Source: Jaltomata sinuosa (Eukaryota > Streptophyta > Magnoliopsida > Solanales > Solanaceae). From it: DNA of 64,000 bases. How positions within the stretch are numbered: position 1 is the first letter of the stretch; each line of letters opens with the position of its first letter. The position numbers and the translations under genes are program-made. Location: contig QJPP01001701.1 of assembly GCA_003996215.1 (NCBI GenBank), forward strand, positions 310,001 to 374,000. The letters are read 5' to 3'. The notes beneath the pieces were generated by a model. The model was not told the DNA's origin. It did not search any database and worked only from the letters and a program-made list of their open reading frames with translations. Shown here piece after piece: positions 11,966 through 23,645 of this stretch.

Positions 11966-12930
11966 CTAAGTGAACACATGTTGCAGACTGCGATGATCAA
12001 TGAACACTTCACACCTGACACCATAAAGATAGTGTCTCCAAATCTTTAGTGCAAACACCACCGCTGCCAACTCTAAGTCGTGAGTCGGGTAATTTTTGTC
12101 ATGCATCTTCAACTGCCTGGATGCATAGGCTATCACATTGTTATCCTGCATCAACACAGTACCCAAACCACAATGTGAAGCATTGCAGTAAACAATAAAG
12201 TCTTTACCTTCAACCGGCAAGGACAATATAGGAGTCGTGGTCAAAAGTGTCTTGAGCTTTTGAAAGCTCTCCTTGCACTTGTCGGACCACACGAACGGTA
12301 CATCTTTCTGTGTCAGCCTTGTCAGGTGAGTAGCAATAGAAGCAAAATTCTCAACAAACCTCCGGTAGTACCCTACAAGCCCAACAAAACTCCTCACCTC
12401 AGTCATAGAGCTAGGCCGGGCCCAACCCTTGACTGCTTCAATTTTTTGGGGATCCACCATCACCCCCTGTTCTGACACTACATGCCCCAAAAATGCCACT
12501 GAAATCAACCAAAACTCACACTTAGTGAACTTTGCATAAAGCTTCTGGCGTCTCAAGATATCCAACACAATACGGAGATGACTGACATGCTCTTCCCTAC
12601 TCTTAGAGTAGATCAAAATATCATCAATAAACACAATCACGGAGGAATCCAATATGACTTGAATGCCCCATTCATCAAACTCATGAATGTTGCCGGCGCA
12701 TTGGTCAAACCAAACGACATTACTAGAAACTCGTAATGCCCATACCGAGTCCAAAAAGTAGTTTTCAGAATATCCTCAAGCCTAATCTTTAACTGATGGT
12801 ACCCCGATCTCAAGTCAATTTTCAAAAATACCGATGCACCCTGAAGCTGGTCAAACAAATCATCTATACGGGGTAGGGGTACTTATTCTGAATGGTCACC
12901 TTGTTCAACTGCCTATAGTCTATGCACATC
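11966..12930 (-). pseudogene. Reverse transcriptase palm and RNase H of element 3
   Basis: Minus-strand frames give KIDLRSGYHQL, FGLTNAPATFM and the polymerase motif VFIDDILIYSKS. A connection region and RNase H follow (FIVYCNASHCGLG, ASRQLK, HDLELAAVVFALKIWRHYL). In the first RNase H motif the family normally has Asp where this copy has Asn, which would remove a metal ligand. A frameshift separates the palm (12637-12858) from the IDD motif (11966-12754). Together these convert RNA into DNA in a working element; this one cannot. Confidence 0.88.
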
Positions 12931-12944
12931 CGCATACTATCATC

Positions 12945-13660
12945 CTACTTCTTTATGAATAAAACTGGAGCACCCCAAGGCGAAGCACTGGGACGTATAA
13001 ATCCCTTATCTAGGAGTTCCTGCAGCTGAGTCTTAAGTTCCCTTAACTCTGCCAGAGCCATACGATACGGAGGAATGGAAATAGGATGAGTGTCTGGCTC
13101 TAAATCAATGCAGAAATCTATGTCCCTGTCCGGAGGCATACCAGGCAGGTCCGGTGGAAATACCTCTAAAAATTCAGAAGCCACCGGAACTGACTCAATA
13201 GACAGGGACTCCACGCTATTATCCCATAGATGAGCCAAGAAGGCTAGACACCCCCTCCCCACTAGCTTTCTAGCCTGAACAAATGATATTATCTTAACTG
13301 GATTAGGCTTGTACACACCTTCCCACTTTAGTCTATCCTTACCCAGAATTTCTAGAGCCACAGTCGTGGTGTTACAGTTCAACACAGCATGATAAGTAGA
13401 TAGCCAAGTCATACCCAAGATAATATCAAAATCAGTCATATCCAGAATTATCAAGTCTACCCAAGTATGCAACCCCACAAACACCACAGAACAGTCACGA
13501 TAAACATGAGTCACAATCACAGACTCTCCAACCGGGGTAGAAATATGGATAGGGGAATCAAGGATATCACAAATTAGTTCCAGACCCAACGCAAAACTCA
13601 CAGATACATAAGAATATGTACAACCTAGGTCAAATTATACCAAAGCCATTTTATTACAGA
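12945..13660 (-). pseudogene. Protease and start of reverse transcriptase, element 3
   Basis: The frame 13601-12945 covers the aspartic protease region (YSYVSVSFALGL upstream; DFDIILGMTWL within) and the RT entry motif (PYRMALAELRELKTQL, GFIRPSASPWGAPVLFIKK), ending in a stop right after the KK pair. The protease active site, just before 13601, reads DLGC where active enzymes have DSG or DTG, and a stop codon sits next to it. Protease and RT are fused in one frame, as in chromoviruses. Confidence 0.82.
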
Positions 13661-14904
13661 CAAGAATGGTACCTGTGATCACCGCATCTGAGGCTTCCAC
13701 CTCGGTCCTCCCTGAAAAAGCATAGCAATGAGCCCGATCATCAATCCAGGCAACTTCCCGGGCCGGCTGCGCTGCGCCCCTACCTGAGCCGTTGTTCCCC
13801 CTGTCTCCCCGGCTTCCCTGAAAATTACCTCGCCCACCCTGTGGATGACCTCTAGCATTACCGCCTCTGCCTACCGGGACCACTGCTCTAAATGGCTGCT
13901 GACCTTGATTACTTGTCTGCCTATGTGGACACTCCCTCTAACTTCTTCACATAATCCACCACATCATTAAAGCCCTTTCCTGAAGAAGTCATATGCATTG
14001 ACAGTTCCTGCAGTTCAGTATTCAGATCCTTGACAAATAACTGGAATCGTTCCTCCTCGGACCCCAATATCTATGTAGCAAAATGAGACAAGGCATGGAA
14101 CTTGGCCTCATAAGCCGAGATCGACACGCCACCCTGTTCTAAGTTCAAGAACTCATCTTTCTTCCAGTCCCTCAAAGTACGGGGTACGTACTTCTCCAAG
14201 AACAAGGCATGGAACTGCTCCCAAGTCAGTGGAGAAAGAACAGAAGACTGACACTCAACATGATACCTCCACCACTGCTTGGCATCACCCTGTAGCTGAA
14301 AACTAACAAATTAAACCCCATGCCGATGTACAATACCCAACTTGTGCAACCTCTCATAGCAATCCAATATGAACTCATAAGCATCCTTCCTATCCGTACC
14401 CTGAAACGTAGAGGGTTTCATCTTGAGAAACTTGGTCAGCATCTCATGCTCATTCCCTGTCATCATTGGGCCTAGCATTGGCCTGAAGAAATCATTCGTG
14501 TCCGAAGCTGCATCCATCCTAGGTGTTGTAGTAACCACTGGCTGAGTATCCAAGTCCTGATTTGCATAAGCTGCGGGTATGACTCCAGCACCAACCAACC
14601 AACTCAGAATGTTCCAAGCCTGCTGAAAGGCTTCCGGTGTCATAGCAGGAAGGCCTGCACCTCCAACCGGTGCCGCCTTCGTCTGCGCCGCTTCATCCTC
14701 TATAACCACTTCTTCTATATCCTCAGCAATATGCTCTTGAGGTGGGGGAGGGGTTACCTCGCGTGCATCAGCAGCAGCTCGAGCCCCACCCCTGGCGGGT
14801 GTTGCTCTACCTCGTCCTTTGCCCCTTCCCCTGCCTCTACCATGAACACCCGGGCTCACTGCTGGGACCGCTGCTCTAGCTCCGTTATTCCTTGTGATAA
14901 CCAT
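13635..14904 (-). pseudogene. Broken gag of element 3
   Basis: An ATG at 14904 on the minus strand starts MVITRNNGARAAVPAV. A basic Gly/Arg-rich run (GRGRGRGKGRGRATPARGG) and an acidic stretch follow. Capsid-like sequence with phrases such as FLKMKPSTFQGTDRKDAYEF is stopped at 14311. Frames then break up until 13883-13635, a Gly/Arg/Asn-rich tail (GRGGNARGHPQGGRGNFQGS). No CCHC knuckle is visible where one is usual, so it has decayed or been replaced by the Gly-rich tail. It begins about 200 bp after the primer-binding site, as expected for Gag. Confidence 0.75.
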
Positions 14905-15108
14905 CTGCGGACAGAAGAGTGAATGAGGTTAGATACCAATTTGTATCACCAGATACCAATTGGAATCAAGTTATAGCACGAAGGAAAGAAGGAAGAGAGA
15001 GTTTTTCCTAAAGTCCCATAGCCTCCCGAAGAAAAGTACGGACATCTCTGCACCATTCCGCAGGACTCTACTAGACCTGTTTGGTACGACGAGATCAACG
15101 AACCTAGG

Positions 15109-15120
15109 GCTCTGATACCA
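15109..15120 (-). other. Primer-binding site of element 3
   Basis: The reverse complement reads TGGTATCAGAGC, an exact match to the standard plant initiator-Met tRNA primer-binding site. It lies four bases inside the LTR end at 15125. This fixes the element's orientation as minus and marks 15125-17323 as its 5' LTR. Confidence 0.9.
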
Positions 15121-15124
15121 TCTT

Positions 15125-17323
15125 TGTCATGACCCAGACCACCGTGAGTGGCTCTGACCCAACCCCCGGGTGAGAGAACCATCACTGCCCCAAACTTAAT
15201 CATTCTAACATCTCAAAACCAAGTGCGGAAAGTAAACTAGCATTCAGTAATTTAGAAAAAATAATTCATTAACATTAACCTGCGGAAATTATCCCCTAGA
15301 ACCTAAAAGTCGCAGTACCAAACAATTTACCAATGTCTAGAGTACGGGGATGCAATCCCAAAACATGAAGGAAATAGTTTTAAGCCCGAAACAAATGGGC
15401 TACAACTCTAAAAATAGATCCAAGGCAGCTTGATTGAACAGCTCACTCATGAAGTCTGGAACGCTGGTACTACAGATGAGGTCACGTCTCAGCCGCTGGA
15501 AGATTTCCTATACTCACAAGAAAGACAAGCAAGTGCAGTATCAGTAAACCACCATTGTGTACTGATAGGATCATCAGCCAATTTCCAAATAAACAGTGTA
15601 TAAGCAGTACAACAATATCAAGTAAAATGTATGGAAGATATGCAATAATACTAATAGGCTCCCTTAGACTACAAGTCTCAGCCTAACTTGTTCCCGCATG
15701 AAATCCACCTCTAATAACCATAAGCAACAGTCAGATACACATAACCATCCTTTCTGCCTAGCCCGGACCCACCCTGGGAACCTCTCTAGACAACACCTAA
15801 GTGTTAACAGATAACCCGGCCTAAACCAAGACCAATTCAACAGATATAACAGAATTCCCGATCACTCAAGGACCACCAGTCAATATCATAATTCAACAAA
15901 CATCCCGGTTCACTCACGAAACCAATATCAGTCAATACAATGCAATCAATAACAATGCAATGATACAAAAAATAAACTCGTACCAGGCGTGGTACCCGAT
16001 TAAACCGTTAGTAATTCGTACCAGGCGTGGTACCCGTGCCAACCATTTGTTATACCCGTACCAGGAGTGGTACCCGTGCCAATCGAATGTCAACAATCCA
16101 CAGTCAATATATGAACACACAACTTGTAAACCAATAAGTACACACCGTTCAATTCACAGACTGTAAAGCAGGACCCTTAGACAATCTACAAAATCCCTCT
16201 AAGCAATGCAATTCAAACAACCACTTAGATAAGGTACAAGCACATACAATACTCACAGAAATCCTAAGCCATCACCTACCTCGAATGATCCAAGCTCTAT
16301 TTAACCCGAGTTTTCCCGTGTTCCGGATTCCTTTCCCATTCTTTGTCTAAAATAACATACAAGTACAAGAAATTAACAAACAAGGCCTGCACATTAACCC
16401 GGATTACAGCGAATTCCAAAACCCCAGGCCACCCATGATCATCCAACCCTTTTCCCGAGCTTTCCACCATTTATTTCCCTAGTTCTATCATTTTTACGGA
16501 TAAAAATAGGGAATTTAACAACCTATGATCATAATATCTTACTTTTAACAACACCCAAGAACATTCAAGTCTAGAATCCCCCTTCTTCCCCAGATTCTAC
16601 CATTCCTAGGTTATTCCAACCTTCCCCCAAGTTCCCTTCTAGCAATTCTACCGCATAGAAAAAGTATTAGGAAGACTGGGGAGTAGAAACCTTACCTTAG
16701 GGAAGTAAAAACAATGGAAAAATGGAGGATAAACGCCTGGAATCGCCTTGCCCTTCTCCCAAAACAAAATTGTGAAAACTGACTATTTTAGGGAATGTTT
16801 CAGCTTTAATTCCCGTCGAGCCCGCTATAGCGGTCCGCCCCGCTATAGCGGTTCCGCTGTAGCGGAGTCGCCCGCTATGGCGGAGGCTGACCAACGTTGA
16901 CCTCCGCTATAGCGGTAATTTTTTCGCTACGGCAGAGGCTGCTATGGCGAAGTGCAAACCGCTATAGCAGTTGACACGGGACAGAAAGTCATAAAACCTC
17001 CAAAATCAGTCTATTTTACAACACACTTATTTTCCCGATGTCCCAAAATAACCCCTTCACGTTAACCTCGATTCCGGGAGTTCTACTTACCCAAATTCGA
17101 TTCCGAAAAGTCCCCCGGACTCCTCTATGTGTTAGCAACGAGGAAAACTAGCTCAATACAAGACATCTGACCCCATCCTTACCCGGATGGCCCTAAACCA
17201 TGCCTCGCTCCTAAATTGGCCAAGACTAGCCTAGCCCAGAATTCCAAACCCCTAAATCCAGAGTTTTCTAACTCTAAAACTTGGCACGATTGGACTACCC
17301 GTAACGATGGACCCGGTCGTTCC
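15125..17323 (-). mobile_element. 5' LTR of element 3 (family A)
   Basis: About 2.2 kb, from TGTCATGACCC at the left (the LTR's 3' end on the minus strand) to the remains of a TGTAATGACC start near 17312-17323, which here has decayed to GGTCGTTCCA. It contains three copies of a hairpin unit centred on GTACCAGGCGTGGTAC (15978-16083) and a cluster of CCGCTATAGCGG palindromes (16822-16970). It aligns along its length with 18030-20273. No coding potential. Confidence 0.82.
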
Positions 17324-17970
17324 ATTGGTATTCTAGTAGCTAGCCATGTGTTTTATCTTGGTTGTATTCCTTCCGTGCTAGCTTCTAGGTGCTCCTTCAT
17401 TATTTTCAATAACTACTTATTTCTATTCTGCTTATTACTGCTCTTTTATCTTATATGTGCCCAGTCGGTCTATGATACCTACTGGGTACTGGTTGCTTCG
17501 CAATTGGTGTTCATACTACACTCTGCCTATTATGGTGTAGATCCTAGTATGGGCCATCGCTGCTAGATCATTGTGATTCATGCTCAGAGATCTTCTGGGG
17601 ACTACTTCAGACTGAGGGTGAGCTCTTGGCGACCAGAGCTTAGCTTTAGTTTATCTTTTGCTTTATGTACTCTATTACCATTCGGATACATATGTATATA
17701 TTATTTTGGATCGTTTGTACTCCTTATATGTAGTTCTGACTCAATACTATGATACCAGGTTTTGGGGTTTGGTTTAGCTTCTATATATGTACATATATAT
17801 TCATGTTGTCCATTTTCTTTACTTATTTTCCCTTGCTTCCGCATAATTATACTGTTCTCCCGCTTAATTAGTTGATATTAGCCCATTACAAACTGTTTTG
17901 GGCTACGAGGATTGGTTCACCTACTGGGAGGTCGTAGGTGCCATCACGATCGAGAAATCGGGTCGTGACA
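17324..17970 (+). mobile_element. Truncated 3' end of a family B LTR
   Basis: The segment matches the last part of the solo LTR at 8207-11230 (compare 10660-11230), sharing the phrases around ATGATACCTACTGGGTAC and the end GGGTCGTGACA. Its 5' portion is missing and it abuts the start of the family A LTR. It is a recombination or truncation product. Confidence 0.75.
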
Positions 17971-18029
17971 ATAGATTCACCAATTACTAAAAACTGTTCA
18001 GCAAGTGCTGAAATAGATGTAGCAACTAT

Positions 18030-20273
18030 TGAAACACTCAGACCATAGTGAGTGGCACCCACCCAATCCCCGGATGAGCGAACCAGTAGAGTTCAACTCT
18101 TAGCCTAGACTAACAGCCTAAAACCAGCAAACAGAAAATAAACTAGCAATTCAAATAATGTGAAAGGCCTTTCATTGAAATAAAATCTGTGGAAATTCCC
18201 CTAGAATTTGAAAGTCATCATACCAAACACTACCAATACTAGAGTACGGGGATGCAACCCCAAAACTTAAAGCAATAAAGAGATAGTCTAAGCCAAAAAT
18301 AATTGGACTACAACTCAAAGATAAACACCAAGGCGGCTTGGTCGAACATCTCACCCTTGATATATGGAACAGTCTGGCCTACAAGTGAGGTCGTGCATCA
18401 ACCGCTGGAAGATTTCCAGTACTCACAAGAAAATATAAGCAAGTGCAGTATTAATACACAACCATCGTGTACTGGTAGGATCATCAGTTAGTTCCAAATA
18501 AAATAGTGTATAATCAGTACAGCAAATCAAGTATAAGTACTGAAAACATGCAACAAGTCAATAGGCTCCCCTAGACTACAAGTCTCTACCTAGCTTGTTC
18601 CCGCATGAAATCCACCTTTTATAACTTTAAACAACAATCACAGAATCAATAAATTAACCTTTTTGTCTAGCCCGGACCCACCCTGGGATCCCTTTTAAAC
18701 AACACCTGAGTGTTAAATAGATAACTCGGCCTAATCCAAGACCAACTCAACAGATATAACAAGATTCCCGGTCACTCAAGGACCACCAACGAATATCACA
18801 ATTCAATAAAATAGCCCGGTCCACTCACGAAACCACTAACAGTCAATGCAATGCAACAATATCAATGCAATAATGCAGTAAAATAAACTCGTACCAGGCG
18901 TGGTACTCGAGCCAACTGTTAGTATTCCGTATCAGGCGTGGTACCCGAGCCAACCATTTGTTATACCCGTATCAGGCGTGGTACCTGTGCCAACCGTTAG
19001 TATACCCGTACCAAGCGTGGTACCCGAGCCAAACCAAATGTCAATAATCTACGGTCAAATAATGAACAAATAACTTGTAAACCAACAAGCAACACACCGT
19101 TCAATTCAAAGACTGTAAAACAGGACCCTTAGACATTATACACAATTCCTCTAAGTCATGCAATTCATACAAACACTTAGATAATAGTATAATATATACA
19201 ACATTCACAGGAATCGTAAGCCATCACCTACCTCGAAATGATCCAAGCTCTACTCAACCCGAGTTTTCTCGTGTTCTGGGATCCTTTCTCGTTCTTGGTC
19301 TAAACAATATACAAGTACTCAAATTAACAAATAAGGCATGCACATTACCCGGATTACACCAAATCCCAGACCCCCAGGCCACCCATGATCATCTTACTCT
19401 TTTTACCGGGCTTTTCGTTATTAGTTTCCCTAGTTCTATCATTTTCACGGATAAAAATAGAGAATTTAACAATATACGATCATAATACCTTACTTTTAAC
19501 AATACCCAAGAACTTTCATGCCTAGAATCCCTCTTCTTCCCCGGATTCTACCATCCCTAGGTTATTCAAACCATTCCCCAAGTTCCCTCCTAGTAATTGT
19601 ACCACGTAGAAAAAGTAGTACGAAGTTTGGAGAGTAGAATCCTTACCTTTAGGACGAAAAATAGTGGAAAACTGGTAGAAATTTCCCAAAATCGCCCCCT
19701 TCTTCTCCCAAAATGTTTCAAGAAAAACTGAACTGTTTTGGGAAAGTTTCTGCATTAAATCCCATCACGCTCTGCTATAGCGGTACGCTCCTCTATAGAG
19801 ATACTGTCGTAGCAGAGTTGTCCACTATGGCGGAGGCTGACCGACGTTGACTTCCGTTGTAGCGATAATTTCTTCACTACAGCGGAGTCGCTATGGCAGA
19901 GTGTCAACCTCTATAGTGGTTGACACGGGACAGAAAGTCATAAAACCTCCAAAACTAGTCTATTTTACAACACACTTATTTTTTCGACGTCTCGAAACAA
20001 CCCCTTCACGTCAATCTCGATTCCGTGAGTTCTACTTACCCGAATTCAATTCCAAAAAGTCCCCCGGACTCCTTTATGTATTAGCTACAAGATAAACTAG
20101 CTCACTATAATACATTCAACCCAATCTTTATCCGGATTTCCCTAGACTCCACCTCGCTCCAAATCCGACCGAGGCTAACCTAGCCCAGAATTTCAAACTC
20201 CCAAACTCAGAGTTTTCTAACTCTAAAACTTGGCACGATTGGACTACCCGTAACGGCGTACCCGGTCATTACA
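18030..20273 (-). mobile_element. Second family A LTR, probably solo
   Basis: The 2.24-kb segment aligns with 15125-17323 throughout: the Gly/Pro-rich-looking junk ORFs, four copies of the GTACCAGGCGTGGTAC-type unit (18890-19030) and an eroded CTATAGCGG palindrome cluster (19765-19925). Its right edge is GGTCATTACA, a good LTR start read in reverse. The left edge is diverged (TGAAACACTCAGACC against TGTCATGACCCAGACC). I could not see matching target duplications (ACTAT against TTTCA), so whether it is a solo LTR or part of a rearranged element is open. Confidence 0.72.
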
Positions 20274-20343
20274 TTTCACAACAAGAAGATAAAATATTAA
20301 ACCTAGTAGTCTCCAACTCCAAGAATTATTATTGCCGCAATCC

Positions 20344-21546
20344 ATGGAATTCAATGGAGATGAAGTCGTCCTTCGACACCCAAAATGGAGCAAACCCATC
20401 AATCGTGATCATTTTCCATCCATTTCAAGTGAAGATTCAGTCTTGCCAATGCCTAATCTTCCTGCAGAACATATCTCCAAAACCTTGTTAAAGCTTCCGG
20501 TGAAATCCCTATTGCAATTCAGGTCTGTTTCAAAATTTTATCTTTCGTTAATCTCTAACCCTGAATTTGTGAAGGCCCATCTCTTATCATCCTCTAGTAA
20601 CAATAACTATACCCACCATGGAGTTATGATTAGGGTTGTTATTCTATCTAGCCCCAGTATTAAGGATTGTTCTCTTATGGTCTTACTTTACCATCCTTTA
20701 ATGGAGGTATTTGACTTGAATTATTCCAATAAAATTTTAACTATTCCCCTTGGTTCGTGAGTTCTGTCAATGGATTGATTTGTCTTGCCATCCATCTATT
20801 TGACGGATTATGTGACTTATTTTTATGGAATTCATCAATTAGAAAGTATAAGAAATTGTCCAATTTTAGACTTGATGTAAGCTGCTATTACTATTTGGAT
20901 GAACGTGTTGATTTCAAATTTGATTTTGCATATGATGAGTTGAAAGATATTACAAGTTAGTGGGTATTTTTTCTATCTATAGAAGGGGACACTTGAATGG
21001 TGTTGAGGTCAAGATATATAGTCTAAAGAGAGATTTTTGGAGATGCATTGATGATTTTCAAGGTCGAGAGCTCTTGAATGATTCTGTTAAGTTTGTCAAT
21101 GGGAACTTCATTGGCTTGATAAGCAATGAAACATCATTTCTATTTATTTGAATGATGAGAATTGTGCAGAGGTAGAACATTATTTTGAAGGATGTGGAGT
21201 TTTGAAGCTAGGAGTGTTTGGGAGTGATCTTTTTCTATCTTGTATTAACATATGGAGTACTCGTGCAGATATTTGAGTTATAAAGGAATATGAAGTAAAA
21301 GAATCTTGGACAAAGATATTTACCGTCAAGTATCCTAATAATCCTATAGGCTATGCATTTTATCCAATCATTTTAATGTCAAATGAAGGTGAACTTTTGG
21401 TTCATTTTGAATTCCAAATCTTGAAATACAATTTAAAGGATGACTCGATCAGATATCTAGATCATGTTACTTACTTTGCTCTATGTTTTGAGGCAGTAAT
21501 ATATGTTAAGAGCTTGATTTGTCCCTTTTCACAGAAGGGACCATGA
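20344..21546 (+). pseudogene. F-box protein pseudogene (F-box/associated-domain type)
   Basis: The ATG at 20344 starts MEFNGDEVVLRHPKW. An F-box follows at about codons 38-85 (LPAEHISKTLLKLPVKSLLQ, FRSVSKFYLSLISNPEFVKAHL). The associated domain can still be followed through three frames: SVNGLICLA and DLFLWNSSIRKYKKL from 20757, FAYDELKD to 20955, then VGIFSIYRRG and VEVKIYSLKRDFWRCI, ending in YVKSLICPF. Frameshifts lie near 20750 and 20950, sequence is lost around 21145, and TGA at 21275-21277 replaces what is normally a Trp codon. Intact relatives recruit substrates to SCF ubiquitin ligases. This copy should make no more than the F-box part. It begins only 70 bp from an LTR. Confidence 0.85.
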
Positions 21547-21795
21547 AGGCTGAAATAACTCAGATGAAGACAAATGTTCGTTGATCATTTTTTGAGTCTC
21601 GTCCATAACTTGATTTTCAACTTTACAAATTGTTGTTGCTTGTGTTGTGAAGTAATCACTTGCAGGTCCGTGCAACATGACTTTGATAATTTCGACAACA
21701 TCTTGCTCCTCTATATTACAAGTTACGGCATGAACCTTCAATTTTTTCTCTTTTATATTGATCCGGCACACTATAAAATCTTGCTCAGGAATAAC
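21529..21795 (-). CDS. Unidentified exon-like ORF, 88 codons
   Basis: I do not recognise this protein. Read on the minus strand, a pyrimidine-rich stretch ending TTCTTAAAG at 21796 looks like a splice acceptor. It is followed in frame by VIPEQDFIVCRINIKEKKLK and then a stretch with VVEIIKVMLHG and a C-terminus rich in Glu and Ser, to a stop at 21529. Composition (mixed charged and hydrophobic residues, no low complexity) is more protein-like than the surrounding AT-rich DNA. It overlaps the end of the F-box pseudogene tail to tail by 18 bp. It could be the last exon of a small gene, a gene fragment, or chance. No upstream exon was found with confidence. Confidence 0.3.
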   Translation of the reverse strand, partial: VIPEQDFIVCRINIKEKKLKVHAVTCNIEEQDVVEIIKVMLHGPASDYFTTQATTICKVENQVMDETQKMINEHLSSSELFQPSWSLL

Positions 21796-22129
21796 CTTTA
21801 AGAAAAATAAAAGAAGATCAGTTGTTTGTTTTGTTGAGACAATATTGATTGTGTTAAAAATATGTACGTTGCCAGTATATACAATTTTTTTTAAACAAAA
21901 ATGAAAAATTATATACATGGAGTGTCATATTTTCCAATTATAGTTATATTGGGCTTTAAACCATTACATCAAAGCCCATGAGAAGGCCTCATCCAGGAAA
22001 TTAGATGGGGTGTTCCCAAAGTGAGTGGTCTTCAATTATTGCCCCCATAAGAAAAGTCTTTAAAGAATATTCTTTCTTCCTTTTTATATATAAAACAAAT
22101 ACATTTATGTCCCTCTCCACCATAACTCT

Positions 22130-22600
22130 GCATGTTCATTTGTCTCTCAATTTTTAATTTTCATTTTTCCTTTTTCTTTTATCTTTTATTTTTTTCTTTT
22201 TTCTCATTTTTTTTAATTCTCATTTTCTTTTTTCTGGACCTTTATTTTTTATTTTTTATTTTTATTTTTTCTTTTTTCTTTTTTCTTTTTTCTTTTTTCT
22301 CTCAACCTTTATTTTTTTGTTCTTTTTTTTCAATCTTTATTTCTCTCAACTTTTAATTTTTAATTTTTTCATTTTCTTTTATTATTTTTTTCTCAATTTT
22401 TTTTAATTCTCATTTTCTTTTTTATCAATCTTTATTTTATTTTTCGTTTTTTTTTCTCTCAACCTTTATTTTTTTTTTTTTTTTTTCTTCAACCTTTATT
22501 TTTTTGTTCTTTTTTTTTTCTTTTTTTTTTCTCTCCTTTTTTTTTTTTTTAATCTTATTTTTCCTTTTCTCTTTTTTTTCTTAACCTCTATTATTTTTTG
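22130..22600 (+). repeat. T-rich low-complexity tract
   Basis: About 470 bp of almost pure pyrimidine (T with C) broken by short A's, in a loose pattern of TTTTTCTTTT and CAACCTTTATTT. The open frame across it (many Phe, Leu and Ser) is a composition artefact. It forms the left border of the tandem array that follows and mirrors the A-rich tract at 23646-23865. Confidence 0.9.
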
Positions 22601-22664
22601 CTAATGAACAAAAAGTTGAATAATCCGCAAAGAGGATTTTCTTTCTTTGACATCGAAGTAAGCT

Positions 22665-23645
22665 TAAGGGTGTGCTTTGTTGTTTGGAAGTCCTTTAGAA
22701 CAAGTCTTGCCTCTAAGGCAAAAGTTATAGAACATCTCATAATTCAAGACACAATAAGGTAGTGTCAAGCCTTGCTCGTGGGGCATAACTTGTTGTTTGA
22801 AAATTCTTGAGCTAATTCTTGCCTCTAAGGCAAGAATTATAGAGTATCTCATAAATTAAGACACAATCAAGTAGTGTTAACTCTTGCCCATGGGGCGTAA
22901 CTTATTTTTTGGGAGGCCCTTGGGCTAAGTCTTGCCTCTAAGGGAAAAGTTATAGAGCATCTCATAGATCAAGATACAATGTGCTAGTGTCAACTCTTGC
23001 CTATGAGGCGTAACTTGTTCAAGGACGAGCTAAGTCTTGCCTCTAAGGCAAGAGTTATAGAACATCTCATAAATCAAGACACAATGTGGTAGTGTCAACT
23101 CTTACCCATGGGGCGTAACTTGTTATTTGAAAGTTCTTGGGCTAAGTCTTGCCTCTCAGGCAAGCGTTGTAGAGCATCTCATAAATTAAGCACAATATAA
23201 TAGTGTCAACTCTTTCCCATGGGGCGTAACTTGTTGTTTGAAAATATTTGGGCTAAGTCTTGTCTCTAAGGCAAGAGTTATAGAATATCTCATAAATCAA
23301 GACACAATGAGGTAGTGTCAAGTCTTGCTCGTGGGGCATAACTTGTTGTTTGAAAATCTTTGAGCTAAGTCTTGCCTCTAAGACAAGAGTTATATAGTAT
23401 CTAATAAATTAAGACACAATGAAGTAGTGTGAACTCTTGCCCATGAGGCGTAACTTATATTCTTTGAGAGGTCATTGGGTTAAGTCTTGCCTCTAAGGCA
23501 AGTGTTATAAAGCATCTCATAAATCAAGACACAATGTGCTAGTGTCAAATCTTGCTCATGTGGGGGGGAGGGGGGGGGGATAATTTGTTATTTGGAAGTC
23601 CTTGGACTAAGTCTTGCCTCTAAAGCAAGAGTTATAGAACATCTC
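22665..23645. repeat. Tandem array, nine units of about 112 bp
   Basis: The phrase TCTTGCCTCTAAGGCA or a near variant recurs at 22705, 22817, 22930, 23035, 23147, 23258, 23370, 23485 and 23612. Spacings are 112, 113, 105, 112, 111, 112, 115 and 127 bp. Each unit also carries GTTATAGAACATCTCATAAA, AAGACACAATGTGGTAGTGT and CCATGGGGCGTAACTTGTT variants. The core TTGCC-TCTAA-GGCAA can fold into a short hairpin. Units differ by point changes and small indels, and a G-run interrupts the last spacer near 23560. No ORF or known function. Confidence 0.92.

Noticed and set aside
15960..16166. Open frames on both strands rich in Trp, Tyr and Pro, also near 62957-63199
   Set aside because: They are translations of the hairpin minisatellite in the LTR (GTACCAGGCGTGGTAC units) and not proteins.
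18030..20273. Exact target-site duplication for the second family A LTR
   Set aside because: Flanking 5-mers ACTAT and TTTCA do not match, so I do not claim a clean solo insertion.
22132..22356. 74-codon open frame rich in Phe, Leu and Ser
   Set aside because: It lies wholly in a T-rich low-complexity tract. The residues simply reflect TTT/TTC/TCT codons.
22665..23645. Regular repeats with unique-looking spacers, considered as a CRISPR-like array
   Set aside because: Spacers are themselves repeated, units are about 112 bp, and the context is a plant nuclear genome.
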